Shown here: piece after piece, positions 1 through 12,121 of the stretch | Position numbering within the stretch: the stretch's first letter is position 1 | Layout: each line of letters begins with the position of its first letter | Origin: Phyto melanocephala | Lineage: Eukaryota > Arthropoda > Insecta > Diptera > Rhinophoridae | Assembly: GCA_941918925.1 (NCBI GenBank) | Contig: OW799233.1 | Span: 118,433,833-118,497,832, forward strand | Direction: 5' to 3' | Length of the DNA stretch: 64,000 bases | Made by a program: the position numbers and the translations under genes | Notes under the pieces: model-generated | The model's database searches: none | Seen by the model: only the letters and a program-made list of their open reading frames with translations | Told to the model about the DNA's origin: nothing

Positions 1-1289
1 ACGTCTTATTGATTGATTTTAAAGAAAATGGTGATGAGGATAATTTTTCAATAGGGTGCAGCTTACGAGAAATACTGTTAAAAATAAAATTAAGGACGTC
101 GAATAGCATGTGTTGGCTTATCAGTAGAAATGTTTGAATTATTTTTACGAATAAAAGACCATAAAATCCGTAAAGAAGAAATTTTAAAAAAAAAGATTTG
201 CATGCAAAATTTAAATATTTTTCTTTTGATTTTTTTCAATCAGAGTCATAAGCGACAAGAAAAAAAATGATTTGTTTATAACATAAAAAATAAAATTTTA
301 CAATTTTTGGAGGCACTTTTGAGCCAATATATATCACAGGACTTATTTCACTAATTTTGTTAGTATTTCAAACTATATATATGAAAAAAATACAATTAAT
401 ATCTAGAAAATAATATAGGATATTAAAGAATTTGATGAAAATATAGTTAAAGCGTCACTTCAAAACAAAAGTGATACTAATTTCCAAAAAAAAATTTTTA
501 AATACTTATGTGTCTGCATAGGAAATATTTTTTGAAAATTTTAGTGACGGTACTTAGAGTCACAATTTAATATAGTGATCTTATGCACATGTCGCACGAA
601 GCAAATATTTAAGGGGCGTAATATTTAATAAAAACTCCGAGAAGGTCTTTACTGTTCGAAGTCTTAAATTAGAGTAAACTTATTACAATCGTTTTCAAAT
701 CTCTAAACAGAGTTATCACAATGCAAATAACTTTCATACAATATTGTTTCCAAAGTCGGACCAAAGGCTACAAAAACCTACCATTCGGTCTTAATTGCAT
801 TCTAAATATTAATTTAATACACTATACGTAAGGAATGGCAAAAAAAACAAAATGGTTGCTCATGAATTCAAGATGGAGCAAATATACGTTGTATGTATAA
901 ATGCTGCCAGTTGGTTACACTTTGTTATTATGTACCTCCTCACTGCTTGGCAGAAGTGGGACCAACAACCGATTACTTTTGATTTAGGGAACACAAATGG
1001 AAATATCTGCAAACATACGAAAGATATTGTAATATATTCACAGGCTAAAAGTTTTCTTGTAAAAGGCCCATTTTTAAAAAATTAATTTATTTACAAGCAA
1101 ATACATCCCCAAAAACCAACAACTTTAAAAATGAAATAACCCCGAATACAAAATGAAGAAACACCCAAATTATTTATACACGCTATGAAACAAGCCCTGA
1201 ATTTTAAAAATTTGTTCGTGTTATTTCATTGAAGATTATTTCATAATTTGAAAACCCCAAATGAGAAATGAAATAATTTCAAAAAAAAA
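1..1289. other. AT-rich stretch without a recognisable gene
   Basis: No coding signature or RNA gene is visible. The longest open frame (852-1085 +) has no recognisable motif. From about 1125 the sequence carries AATGAAATAACCCC-like and CCCCAAATGAGAAATGAAAT motifs. Their inverted counterparts occur just past the Helitron-like copy, at about 4128-4166, so that copy may have landed inside an older inverted-repeat element. Confidence 0.6.
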
Positions 1290-1432
1290 CAAGTAAGAGC
1301 ACTATATTCGGCTGTGCCGAATCTTTTATACCCACCACCAATTTTGTGTACATTTAAAGCACAATATTTATTATTTTGTTACTCATTATGGATTAATCTT
1401 TTTATAATAAAATATGTGTCACTCTCTTTGTA

Positions 1433-2058
1433 TAGGGTGGTTAAATTTTAAGGGCCCATGTTGAAGGTGAACTACACCTAGTCTTTGAATTTGTTTTCTG
1501 CATTTCATTTGACATTTCTCAATCCCAAACTTACTCAATTTGATCCGTGGAAAGATACGCAAATGAGCAACGCTTTAAAGTTATTTATGTTTTTTATGAA
1601 AATGGGCGTTCAAATCAAAATGCATTTTGTGCACTTCGTAATTCTTTCGATCAACATAATCATTCAAATTCATCCACAATCGGGAAAATTGTAAAAAATA
1701 TTTAAATTTCTGCAAAACAGGTCTGTATAAAATGTTAGAAAATCTGTGAATGCCTCCTTAGTTCGTTGAATGGGAACCATTGCTGTTTTTTGCGATAGTG
1801 TGGCAAAAGAGCAGTCAACCTCGACTCATCATCGTGCCCAACAATTGAGCATCAACATTGTCATTGAAAATTTGGACCATCAGATAGAGGAGTGGCGCCA
1901 AGGATGGGGGGGGGGGGGCATTTGGCCGATATTTTGTTAAATACATAATTGAACCGTACAAATATTATCATTACAAAAAGAAATAATAATAATTTCCTAA
2001 ATAATTTGTTTCTTATTTAATTTCAACATCAGCCCTTAAAATTGACCCACCCTTTATA
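1433..2058 (+). pseudogene. Internally deleted mariner inside Helitron-like copy 1
   Basis: Near-matching terminal inverted repeats lie at both ends: GGGTGGTTAAATTTTAAGGG on the left, and the complement of GGGTGGGTCAATTTTAAGGG on the right at 2030-2056. Both are flanked by TA. The frame from about 1552 reads as an N-terminal Tc1/mariner helix-turn-helix (RYANEQRF, then NGRSNQNAFCALRNSFDQHN, then STIGKIVK) and jumps to an AKEQSTSTHHRAQQLSI segment. It ends with a C-terminus-like HLADILLNT. The DDE catalytic core is missing, so this is non-autonomous. A 13-base G run at 1906-1918 breaks the frame. Confidence 0.7.
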
Positions 2059-2098
2059 ACTTCGATATGCTACTAAAATTCTTTTGTAAATGTAGTCT

Positions 2099-3430
2099 TT
2101 CAATGATAGTGGGCGTTAAAGTAGGCGTGTCAATAAAGTTTCTGCTAATAAATACAACTTAGATATTTCAATATAGTCCTTTATTTTCCCAAAAACTTTG
2201 TCAATAGAGAAATTACATGAATTTAAGAAAACCCGTTATATGGGAGGTAGGCGTTATAGTGGGCGTGTCACTTAAACTTTTTGGCACAACAACTACATTG
2301 ATTAAAAGGATATATGTAGCAAATTTCCTCATCATACCTCTAATTTTGTCTGTTTTATGAGCTTTGAAACTTCATTAACGGTAGATAACGTGAAAAGTGG
2401 GCGTCATAGTAGGCGTGTCAAAGTTATTTTTGCGAATGAGTACATTTTAGATGTTTCAATATAGCCTTTTATTATTCCAAAATCTTTTTTAATAGAGAAA
2501 TTATATGAATTTTAGGTAAAACGTTATATGGGAGGTGGGCGTAAAAGTAGGCGTGGCACCTTAATTTTTTTGTACAATAATGACACTGTCTAGGGGGATA
2601 TACGAAGCAAATTTGATCATTATACATCAAATTTTGGCGGTTTTATGAGCTTTTAAATTTCATTAACGGTAGATAACGTGAAAAGTGGGCGTTATAGTAG
2701 GCGTGTCAAAACTATTTTTGCGAATGAGTACATTTTAGATGTTTCAATATAGCCTTTTATTATTCCAAAATCTTTTTTAATAGAGAAATTATATGAATTT
2801 TAGGTAAAACGTTATATGGGAGGTGGGCGTAAAAGTAGGCGTGGCACCTTAATTTTTTTGTACAATAATGACACTGTCTAGGGGGATATACGTAGCAAAT
2901 TTGATCATCATACATCAAATTTTGGCGGTTTTATGAGCTTTGAAATTTCATTAACGGTAGATAACGTGAAAAGTGGGCGTTATAGTAGGCGTGTCAAAGT
3001 TATTTTTGCGAATGAGTACATTTTAGATGTTTCAATATAGCCTTTTATTATTCCAAGATCTCTTTTAATAGAGAAATTATATGAATTTTAGTTAAAACGT
3101 TATATGGGAGGTGGGCGTAAAAGTGGGCGTGGCACCTTAATTTTTTTGGCACAATAATGACATTGCCTAGGGGGATATACATAGCAAATTTGATCATCAT
3201 ACATCAAATTTTGGCGGTTTTATGAGCTTTTAAATTTCATTAACGGTAGATAACGTGAAAAGTGGGCGTTATAGTAGGCGTGTCAAAGTTATTTTTGCGA
3301 ATGAGTACATTTTAGATGTTTCAATATAGCCCTTTATAATTCCAAAATCTTTGTTAATAGAGAAATTATATCAATTTTAGGTAAAACGTTATATGGGAGA
3401 TGGGCGTAAAAGTGGGCGTGGCACATTGGT
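2099..3430. repeat. 288-bp tandem repeat inside Helitron-like copy 1
   Basis: The motif GTGGGCGTTATAGTAGGCGT recurs at 2397, 2685, 2973 and 3262, spacings of 288, 288 and 289 bp. Each unit also holds a second variant, GGTGGGCGTAAAAGT(A/G)GGCG. The units from 2397 on are nearly identical and the first is more diverged, which implies recent local amplification. Shorter, more diverged versions are present in the copies at 14.9-15.4 and 20.2-20.9 kb. Confidence 0.9.
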
Positions 3431-4186
3431 TTTCCGTTAAAAAAAAGCCTTTCACCAAAAAGCAAAGTGTGCAAAAATTTCAGAGTCGTACAACCAATTT
3501 TGTTGCTTTTATGACGTTTTTGTTTTTAAATATACCGAAAAATACACTGTGCGGTATAAATTTTCGTACATTTTGATCGATAACTCCTTTCCTAATGATT
3601 AGATTTAGCTAATTTTTGGTGAGAAATATTGCTTTGACTCGAGAAATATATGTTCGAAGTTTCATGACTGTACGTTAATCCGTTTGGACACAATACCATT
3701 TTATTCGATGTTCGTAGGACACGGTTTTTTCGACCTACTCTTGCATTCCGAGCTATAACTCACTTCCTAATATTCCGATATAGCCCAATTTCAATACCAA
3801 ACAAACCTTGTCTATAAGAAAGATTCTGGCAAAATTTGAGCCTCCTAGCTTTTTCGGTGCGACCTCTATCGTGCTTTCAACAGACGGACAGACGGACAGA
3901 CGGACGGACATAGCTAGATCGTCATCAAATCAAACCCTGATTCAGAATATATATACTTTATGGGGTCTAAAATGGATATTTCGATGTGTTACAAACGGAA
4001 TGACAAAATGAATATACCCCCACCATTTTTTTGGTGGTGGGTATAAAAAATGAAAAACGGCCCAAAAAAATTGTGAGTTAGTTCATATAAAATAACACCC
4101 AAAAATATATGAAAAAAACTTGGAGAATATTTCATTTCTCGTTTGGGGGATATTTCATTGGGGGGGCTTTTCATGGAGCCAATTTT

Positions 4187-4432
4187 TGTGGCTTGGAGCT
4201 TAAAGGGCCAATGTCACTTTTTTGCTATTTTGAGTTAATCATTGCATTAGATTTGTTTTCTTGCTCTTTTTCATTATGGAAAAAACAGCTCAAGTCATAC
4301 TTAACCCAGAACAGCTTCATAAATAAAATGCTGGCCAATGTCACTATGAAAGCATCTATAAAAGTTAAAGTTCAAATCCAATTTTCTCAAAAGTAAATAT
4401 TTTGACATTGGCCCTTTTAGCTCCAAGCCACA
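4187..4432. mobile_element. Small MITE-like element with 30-bp inverted ends
   Basis: The 30 bases at 4187-4216 (starting TGTGGCTTGGAGCT) and at 4403-4432 are inverted repeats with one mismatch, enclosing a 186-bp AT-rich interior without coding capacity. No target duplication is evident, so the superfamily is not assigned. Confidence 0.65.
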
Positions 4433-6097
4433 GATTTATGTACACTACTTTTTTATTTCAAAATTTCAAGAATTTATCTCTTCCATATATTTTAGCGATT
4501 ATCATTTTTACTCGTTTTGTTTTTTGTTTACACCTTTTTTTTATATCAAAAATTTTAATGTCACATTTTACCATTGGCGAAATTACTTATATCTCTGCTG
4601 GAGTCTTCAAGTATTCATTCAATGATTTGCTGCTTACATGTGTGTGCATGTATTTTTATTTTTATTTCCAAGTACATAGTTAACATGATCGCTTTGCGAC
4701 ATTTGAACAACATCCCACATCGCAGTGAGCTTAAGCGTAAAGGTGATTTTTAAAAAATATAGGCTTATAATGTCATTTCGTTGATGTTCTTTAAATACCT
4801 GCATATTTAAGTACACATTTTCGTTAATGTTTTCTCGTTCATGTTAATCAATTGTGTATTATAATTTTTTTTTCTTTCTTTTTATTACTTGCGGTTGTAA
4901 TTTTATTGAGCTTAACGTTACCACGAATATTGTGATAAAATTCATGTAAAATGTCGCATTAAAAGAAAAACACAAAAACTAACCAAAATATCAATGTATT
5001 TTTTTTTTGGTAACTGGCTTTTGTGTTTTTTTTTCTGTTTACTTATTTTTACTGCTTTTTTTTACAATATGAATTAATGCCGTATTTTGTTTAAGAAATT
5101 TAAAGGCAGCTTTAAAAAAGTAGCAGCCAAAAAAAAACATGTCCATTAATGGGGCGTAAATTAAAAACATAAACTGCTTTAGAATAAACAATCCATACGA
5201 CAAATGACCGAACACAAATTTAATTGTAAATTTATGAAATTTCACTGAGTTAAAATATACATAGAAATAGAATTAAACACAGAGGGCGCATTTGTTTTCT
5301 TATGCTAATGATTTTTTTTTTTTTTTGTAAAATTTAATAATTCTTGTAGACTATAAAGATGTTTGTCTGTCTGACTAAGTGCAAATGAAAATTTTATTTA
5401 AAAATGCTGGTGGCAATTTCACGGATTATTATGGTTTGTTGTGCTCAAAAAATTAACTTAGAAAAATTATACTCCCACAGAATCGAATTTCAATTAAGTC
5501 TTTGAACAAATGTCCTGTTAAATTAAGTGCTTAAAAATTCAGTTTGTAGCACAGGCTATAAAACATAATGCATAAAATTATATAATAAAATATTTTTATT
5601 CATTCGTCAATTAAACCCACCATCAATTCTGTAGGGGATTTAAATTTATACAGTTTAGCCTCAATTTTTTGTTTTTTATCAGACACATTTGATCATCTGG
5701 CGTTTGGATGTTTTTCTGCCTTTTTCGACAACAATGAAATTGTATTATTATTAGTAATATTGTATGGATAGTGTATTACTCTTGGCTTACTCTTTCAAAT
5801 ATGTTAGGAAATTTATAAATTGCAGCTGAATTTACGCTTATTTTGAAAAGAAGAACCTAGTCCTTCTGCATAGAAGTTCATAATGCGCCAAATCATCATA
5901 GTTCAGTAAACTTTCGCTGTGGTTAAATAACAACTTTACTTTCCAAAAAGTGTTGCAAGCTAAATAGGTATTTAAGCAGCCTATAGATACATGATTTAAC
6001 AAAGACTCCAGGTGCAGCCTGTCATTCACAATGAACATACTGCTCATACCTTAAGGTTGTAATTTCTGGTTTCCCTTGCTAAGATACCTCTGATTTG
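4433..6097. other. AT-rich stretch, nothing recognised
   Basis: Only homopolymer-rich AT sequence and short random open frames are seen (for example 4402-4683 + and 5039-5245 -). None has family motifs or splice-bounded structure. Confidence 0.55.
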
Positions 6098-6229
6098 GTT
6101 TTATACAAGAACAAAAACCGTTTAATCATAGATAGTCTCTCTAAAACTATATATAGTAAAATAATAAGATTTTGTTTTATACAAGAACAGAAACCGTTAA
6201 ATCATAGATAGTCTCTCTAAAACTATATG
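6098..6229. repeat. 76-bp tandem duplication
   Basis: A segment starting GTTTTATACAAGAACA and ending CTCTCTAAAACTATAT occurs at 6098-6153 and again at 6174-6229, period 76 bp, with a few substitutions. Confidence 0.85.
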
Positions 6230-6639
6230 CTTTCCTCACATGTAGAGTAAATTAATATTTAATTTTCACAAACAAGATGTAGTTATTTTTATTTTATTTC
6301 AAATTTTGATATATCCTTCACAAAAGTACAGATAAGAAACTATAAGCATATACATACATATGTAGTTTGTAAAGCAGATTAACACTTGCGTAATCTTTGC
6401 TTTCATTAATTCATATATATGAATAAGCAAACATAATATACCAACTGCCACAAAATTCCACAAATTTGTCTACCATCATATACAACACCACCTTATTCTG
6501 CTGTTTTTTTTTTAAATTAAAAATGTCATACAAATACGTATCATATCAGCTACAAATAAGTCAGAGTTGCTGATTTTCAATACAAAAATATTGGGAAGCA
6601 TTCCATACAACTTGAGACTACATACAAGTCCATAGGATT

Positions 6640-6773
6640 TATGAGGGTTTCAAAAGCTCTATTATTAGCGATTTAAAAGATATAATTTATAGGGTGGCAA
6701 ATGAATACTGAATATTTTTTCTAAACGGAATGAAGAACTTATCCTTTTGCATTCTAGTGTAAAGGGTATAAAT
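6640..6773 (-). mobile_element. Degenerate end fragment of the Helitron-like family
   Basis: The block with AACGGAATGAAGAAC, then CATTCTAGTGTAAAGGGTATAAA, resembles the ACAAACGGAATGACAAA ... CTCGTGTGAAGGGTATAAAA end seen in the better copies. The hairpin end is missing. Confidence 0.5.
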
Positions 6774-8374
6774 ACATGGAGTCTTTGCAAAAAAACTATA
6801 TTTATTAGCGTTTCAATAAACAACAAAACATTAGATGTTAGAAACAACAACAGTATAGTTGCGAAGCAATCCAATAAAAATATTTTTTTAAATATGTTGC
6901 TTTCAACGGTTGAAGCTTGTTGAATAATTTTTTATTAGTTAAAAATTGGACATACATACATATATGATAACGAGCAATAAAACTTATAGCAAAATTAATA
7001 ATTATGTATCTGAACTTATGCTATGATTTTCTGGTCTTTAAAATGTAATTCGCTTTGCACTACTTACAATTTTTTTTGCTGGATAATAATGGGATGATGC
7101 TTTAACTTAACAGTATAATGATCATTTGAAACTATTTTAATAGCAATCATACAAGCCAACTGTAGGAGATTGTTCTTGGATTATAATAATCTCAAGCTTT
7201 TTTTTTATTTGTGTGCACCGCTAAAGATTCAATTTTTTAAATTTCAGATGAAAGTAAGCCTTGATTTAGTGGAAAAAGTGCTCCAAAATTGGGTTCATCG
7301 AATTTTTTCCTGCAGAGAAGTCGAGAAGTCATTTGAATGAGGTTTCATTTAAAACTTAATTGTATCGATGGTACATCACCTTAAACAAAAAAAACTTTTG
7401 AATTTTCTTAACAATAAGTGTGTTGTTTTAGAAATCATATGACTCTTATTGGAAAACCTTTTCCTTCTTTTAACTATACATTAACTAAAACCAAGAAATT
7501 ACAAACTTATCTAAGTGTGCTCACTTTAATCGCAAGTAATGATAAAGAGTAATTGTTATATTATCAGTTTTCCTTTAATTCTCAAAGTAGAAGCAAAGAA
7601 TTCTTTACCACACAAAACTTTAATTGAAAATAAAAAGGTTATACCACTTTTAAAACAATCTAATGCAAATTAGTTTAATTTGTTGTCTTTTGCTTAGGCA
7701 AAATAAAATCACAAATTTAATGTCTTACAGGAATTTGTAAAAGAGTTAAACTTTAATTTAAATTCTTCTTGAATATTTTGTAATTAAGTTAATTTGAGAA
7801 AATATTTATATTTTGATTAAGAACATTATTAAGTAAGTTCACATTTGAAAAGTATTTGCTCAAATAAGAGTTAAAACTATTAAGGTAAATAATTATTTAA
7901 TGTCATGTGTTTTTTTTTTACGTCTTTCAAATATTAACCGTCGATTACTACCACAATTTTTATTAATCAAGAAAAAATTTTATTTAAAAAGAATTTTTCA
8001 AGAGAAATTAATATATTTTGGGACAAATAATTCTTCGTTTAAACTTTCAATATAATACTGAATTAAATAGATGGTATTTACGCACAACACTTGCAGTTCT
8101 GATCAAAATAGTGCTGATCTACGCAGCGAGTATCGGATAAATAAATTTTTCTTAATATTCTGCCTTTATCACATTAAACTAAGAGTTTGAATATTATATT
8201 ATAATCAAATGTCACTTCAAATATTTGCCTAATATGAACATACTTTCAGGCTAGTTTAATTTTGTTTGAAATCGAAACTAAACAGTGCTTCCAAGTTGTC
8301 CTATGAAACTAAATTTAACATTTTTAATGAAATTTGCTTTAACCAAAATATTTTATTTGTTTTATAATTTTTTT
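6774..8374. other. AT-rich stretch, nothing recognised
   Basis: No open frame with family motifs, no repeat shared with the rest of the window and no RNA gene were seen. Confidence 0.5.
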
Positions 8375-9720
8375 AAAGGGTGTTTTTTATAGATGTGTAT
8401 ACATTTTAAATGGAATATAACAAAGTCGAATTTTTTAAATTGACATAAAATGTAAGATATTCGATAAATAATCTTCTGGCATTATAATAAAAAAATTACT
8501 GTTGGCTTATGAACGCCACGGCTGACTTGGACGTAGTCTAATCTGGACGACCAATTTTCGATGATATTTTCCAACATTTGTGGCCGTATTGACAATAACG
8601 CAGCAAATGTTTTCCTCTAGTGATTTCACATATTCCCACAAAAATCGTCTAGCAGCGTTAAAACCTAATAAAGGTTGATTTTTAGCTATTATCTTTTTGG
8701 CAACACTGGTTTAAACAGCTGACGCACGTTTCGTGTTTTGTTTCACTGTCAAACATCTTCAGTTTGGTTTATAATTTAACTATGAATCGTCTTACAAACG
8801 AACAACGCTTGCAAATTATTGAATTTTATTATCAAAATGCGTGCTCTGTTAAGAAAGTTCATCGCGCGCTTCATATCGAAAAATTGTATTCAGCGACGAA
8901 GCTCATTTTTGGCTCAATGGGTACGTTAATAAGCAGAATTGTCGATTTTGGAGTGAAGATCAGCCAGAAGCATTGCAAGAGCTACCAATGCATCGAGAAA
9001 AAGTCACAGTTTTGTGCGGCTTATGGGCTGATGGCATCATTGGACCGTACTTCTTCAAAGATGATGCGAATCGTAACTAAACTGTGAATGGTGATCTTCA
9101 AACATTAATTGATATGGACCGTACTATCGATTGAAATAAAGATTTCATGTATTTTTCTGAATTTTATGTGTTTTTTTTTAATATCCTATAGCTCTTAAAA
9201 AATCACGTTTTTTTTTGGAGGCCAATTCCAGACGTTACCAAACGTTCCCTTCATTAAATAAATTGTGACACAAGCTGTGTGACATTTTGCGCTGTCTTGT
9301 TTAAAACAGCTTCTGCACATCATGGTTGTTCAATTGATGAAGAAAATGTCCATAGTAATAGCTCTATAGCGGTCTCCATTGACTGTAACATTTTGACGAG
9401 CATCATTTTCAAAGAAACACAGATCATAATGCACAGCAAACACAGTCAGTTTTTGGATGTAATCGTGTTTATAAATACAATTGAGGATTATCAGCACTAC
9501 AAATACGCCAGTTTTGTTTATTGACGTATCCAATCAAGCAAAGGTGAGCTTCATAGCTTAACAAAACTCGTCTATGAAAATCAGGATCAATGACAATGTT
9601 CTTTTGGGACGATTCACCGAGTCTATGCCTTGCTTTTCATGCATTCGACTATTCATTTTGAAATACTAAAGCAAACTCAACATTAATCACTTGACAGATG
9701 GTAAAATGGCCGCCATTTAA
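8375..9720 (-). pseudogene. Old mariner transposase, split by a second mariner
   Basis: On the minus strand, starting near 9620, the sequence reads as a frameshifted rosa-like mariner. The segments are DPDFHRRVLLSYEAHLCLIGYVNKQNWRI, then FFENDARQNVTVNGDRYRA (about 9350-9415), then KQDSAKCHTACVTIYLMKGTFGN and NWPP up to about 9215. It resumes past the inserted element as RFLWEYVKSLEENI (about 8645-8600) and closes with a C-terminus resembling SRGAHMPEIIF near 8490. Several frameshifts and stops, the loss of residues between the GTFG and NWPP segments, and SYEAH in place of the usual SDEAH make it non-functional. Its outer end at 8375 (AAGGGTGTTTTTTA after TA) looks like a mariner terminal repeat. 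Confidence 0.75.
8671..9208 (+). pseudogene. Internally deleted mariner inserted in the opposite-strand mariner
   Basis: The frame starts at ATG 8782: MNRLTNEQRLQIIEFYYQNA, then SVKKVHRAL, the N-terminal helix-turn-helix of rosa-type mariners. It then jumps, out of frame, into KIVFSDEAHFWLNGYVNKQN (first catalytic Asp region), CRFWSEDQPEAL and GIIGPYFFKDD before a TAA. The second and third catalytic Asp regions are gone. The putative ends AAGGTTGATTTTTAGCTAT (after TA at 8669) and the complement of ATAGCTCTTAAAAAATCACG fit terminal inverted repeats. Its position interrupts the minus-strand mariner at the NWPP...LDYF segment, so it is the younger insertion. It cannot supply active transposase. 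Confidence 0.75.
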
Positions 9721-11269
9721 AATTTTGTATTTAATCTGAAGCAACTCTAACATTTTCTTGATTTAAAGAAATTTTATATAAAGATTTTAATAGATAAATT
9801 TGCGATTTAATTAAGCTGTGTATAACAGAAAGTCGTTAAATAAAGATATTTTTAAAAGTTCATATTAAATAAATATTTTTTTTTTACTAAAAACCTAACG
9901 AAATTAAAAGTTTTTCACAAATGCTCCAAAATTTACATATAACCAAAATTTTAATTTGTATATAATTTCATTTTAATTAATGGCTAAAAAAAGTTCTTCA
10001 CTTTTTCGTTTCTTTTTGATATTTAAAACTTAAATATTCTTACCCACATTATATTTTTCACTAAAGTTTATAAAATTAAAGTTTGCTGTAAGACGGCACA
10101 AATCTTATTGCTAATTACAAAATTGTATGCAAGTATATGTGCAGGTTATGTGGTATAAAAATGTATGTATGTATTTGTTAATATAATAATTTTAATAATA
10201 CTTTTTTTAAATACTCATATACTCATATAATACTCATATACTATTACAAAAGTTGTTACTTATTAAAACATTACATCCTTTTTCTGTCCCTATAAAATTT
10301 CTCAAAAAAATAATTTTTTTATCAGTAAAGTTTCAGAGTACAAGAATTTATAAAAAATAACTGTGGGTAATATTGTTAAATGTACTATTTCTTCCCAGGA
10401 AAATACTGGTGACAAAAGTAATTACTTTTACAAAAATAAAATTAAATAAAATTAAATAAAATAAATTATAATTATAGAAAAAATTGTATAACTAAAATGA
10501 GTTTTATTGGCATAAGTAAAAAATAGACCAGAAATTTATCAAGTTTGATATAGGAACTTAAATTTCAACGTTCTGTTCCTTTAATCAGTATTCGTAGTAG
10601 GGTATAAATAATGGACAACATTTGTACACCTCTCCTTTATTACATTAAACTTTATTCCATCATGCTGAATATTTTTAAACCCTTCACCATCATGTACACA
10701 AGAATAATAACCACATCGTAGCGTATCCTTAATTTCAGATTTGTTATACGTTGTTTTTCTTTATTATTTCCAACGACATCTTTAATTTTTAATTTTTACA
10801 TAATAAACTGTAAAGTATTTTCTTTAGATATACATATTGTTGGCGTTAAGGACGACGTATTGGGTTTAAACTTTTACATAGTGTTCTAAATTCTACTAGT
10901 CAATACCTTTTATTTGATGAAAATATTGATATCAATACTCGATTTGATCCATATATAAATTTATTATACGACGTTTTGTAGTAGCCATCATCATAGATTT
11001 TCAATTTTTAATAGTGTATCATATTCTACTAGTAAAACTCTTTCGTTTGAGATTAATATTGACCCTCTCGCTTATCTAGAAGCTGATTTTGATTTGTAAG
11101 TTTTTCTTAGGAATAACTTTTGAGACAACTGCTGCAATTGTCCAGAAAAAATTTAACGAGCTTCAAAAACTTTATTTTTAAAAATAATTTTAGCATATAA
11201 AAGTGAATAGCCCTTTAAACATTTCATATCTATTATTAGTAGTAAATGTGTCTAAAAATTACTCTACGA
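9721..11269. other. AT-rich stretch, nothing recognised
   Basis: Only short runs such as GTATGTATGTAT near 10160 and duplicated ACTCATATA words near 10215 are visible. No gene or element was recognised. Confidence 0.5.
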
Positions 11270-11357
11270 CTGAAAAGTATAGCTATTTGTGGTAAAAAAT
11301 AGAATCAGTCAAGTTTTTTTTCTCATATCTCAGAAAATTATGAGGTGATTGATTGAC

Positions 11358-11399
<42 letters not shown>

Positions 11400-11560
11400 C
11401 GCTAGATTTCAATTGGAATTTATTCTCAGATATTTCCAAAAAAAATTATACCAGATTGGTATAACATGTGGTTAAGTATTTCTAAAAATTGATTTCCACC
11501 AACGCACAAACAGGCAGATAAACTGATATTTTTCATTCAAATTTCCTATTTGTAAGCTTT
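11270..11560. repeat. ATTG microsatellite within a degenerate Helitron-like fragment
   Basis: About thirteen GATT/ATTG tetranucleotide units run from 11347 to 11399, one of them interrupted (GACT). The flanks, CTCATATCTCAG and CAACGCACAAACAGGCAGATAAACTGAT, resemble the internal part of the shorter Helitron-like subfamily, so the microsatellite probably expanded inside an old copy. Confidence 0.7.
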
Positions 11561-12121
11561 TACAAAATATATACTACATAGGATCGCAAATCAATATTGT
11601 AGAAATTAGGAACAAATTAAAGAAGAAGGGTCAAAAAATATTTTTTTTTTTATTATTGATCTTAAACAGAAGATTATGTGCTTATTAAAAACATATTTCT
11701 TAATGCAGCATCATAATGTTTTAAACTTAAATTTTGCCCAAGCTTAAAGAGCAAGTAGAAACAAAAATAAATCTAATTCGGCCAAATGGCATATAACAGT
11801 GAATTAAGTGGTGTAAACTGTTTGTAGTATTTTATGTTTTCAGTGAGAATGGTTTTTAGTAAAATAATAATGATTATGTAAATATGTAGTCGATATTTAA
11901 CATCGGCGTAACCACTATTATGGGCGTGCAATGACCGCCTCCCACAGAATTCGAAAAATTATCTACTTACATACAATATACATACATTACTCAATTTCAG
12001 ACGAAGACCAAGAAAAAATTTTTAAGCTTTTGCTACTGCCAGAAAAAAAATGTAAGCCATACCAATGCTAAAGGATAACAATGATTTAAATTAAATTTAT
12101 TAATATCAATTTAATTCATTT

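Larger units (their letters stand above)
1290..4046 (-). mobile_element. Helitron-like dipteran repeat, long copy 1
   Basis: On the plus strand the copy begins CAAGTAAGAGC, then a perfect 7-bp hairpin (ATTCGGC-TGT-GCCGAAT), then TTTTATACCCACCACC. It ends with a GACAGACGGACGGACA block, TATACTTTATGGGG and GGTGGTGGGTATAAAA. Read on the minus strand the hairpin is a 3' subterminal hairpin followed about 12 nt later by CTTG and a flanking TT. This resembles, without exactly matching, the hairpin plus CTRR terminus of Helitrons, so the strand and class are inferences. It contains a deleted mariner (1433-2058) and about four and a half 288-bp tandem units. Open frames inside are short and random-looking. 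Copies at 14.4 and 19.4 kb share both ends. Confidence 0.7.

Noticed and set aside
852..1085. 77-aa open frame on the plus strand
   Set aside because: No motif, no neighbours and no splice context. In sequence this AT-rich a frame of this length is expected by chance.
1906..1918. Run of 13 G
   Set aside because: Probably homopolymer slippage or an assembly error within the mariner remnant. The sister copy at about 20020 has only GGGGG-length sequence there, so it was not treated as a functional motif.
3808..4011. Open frame reading through the GACAGACGGACGGACA block (and its counterparts at 15706, 21171 and 48689)
   Set aside because: It lies in the conserved end of a repeat. The frame is not conserved between copies and the Thr-Asp-rich stretch is a by-product of the simple repeat.
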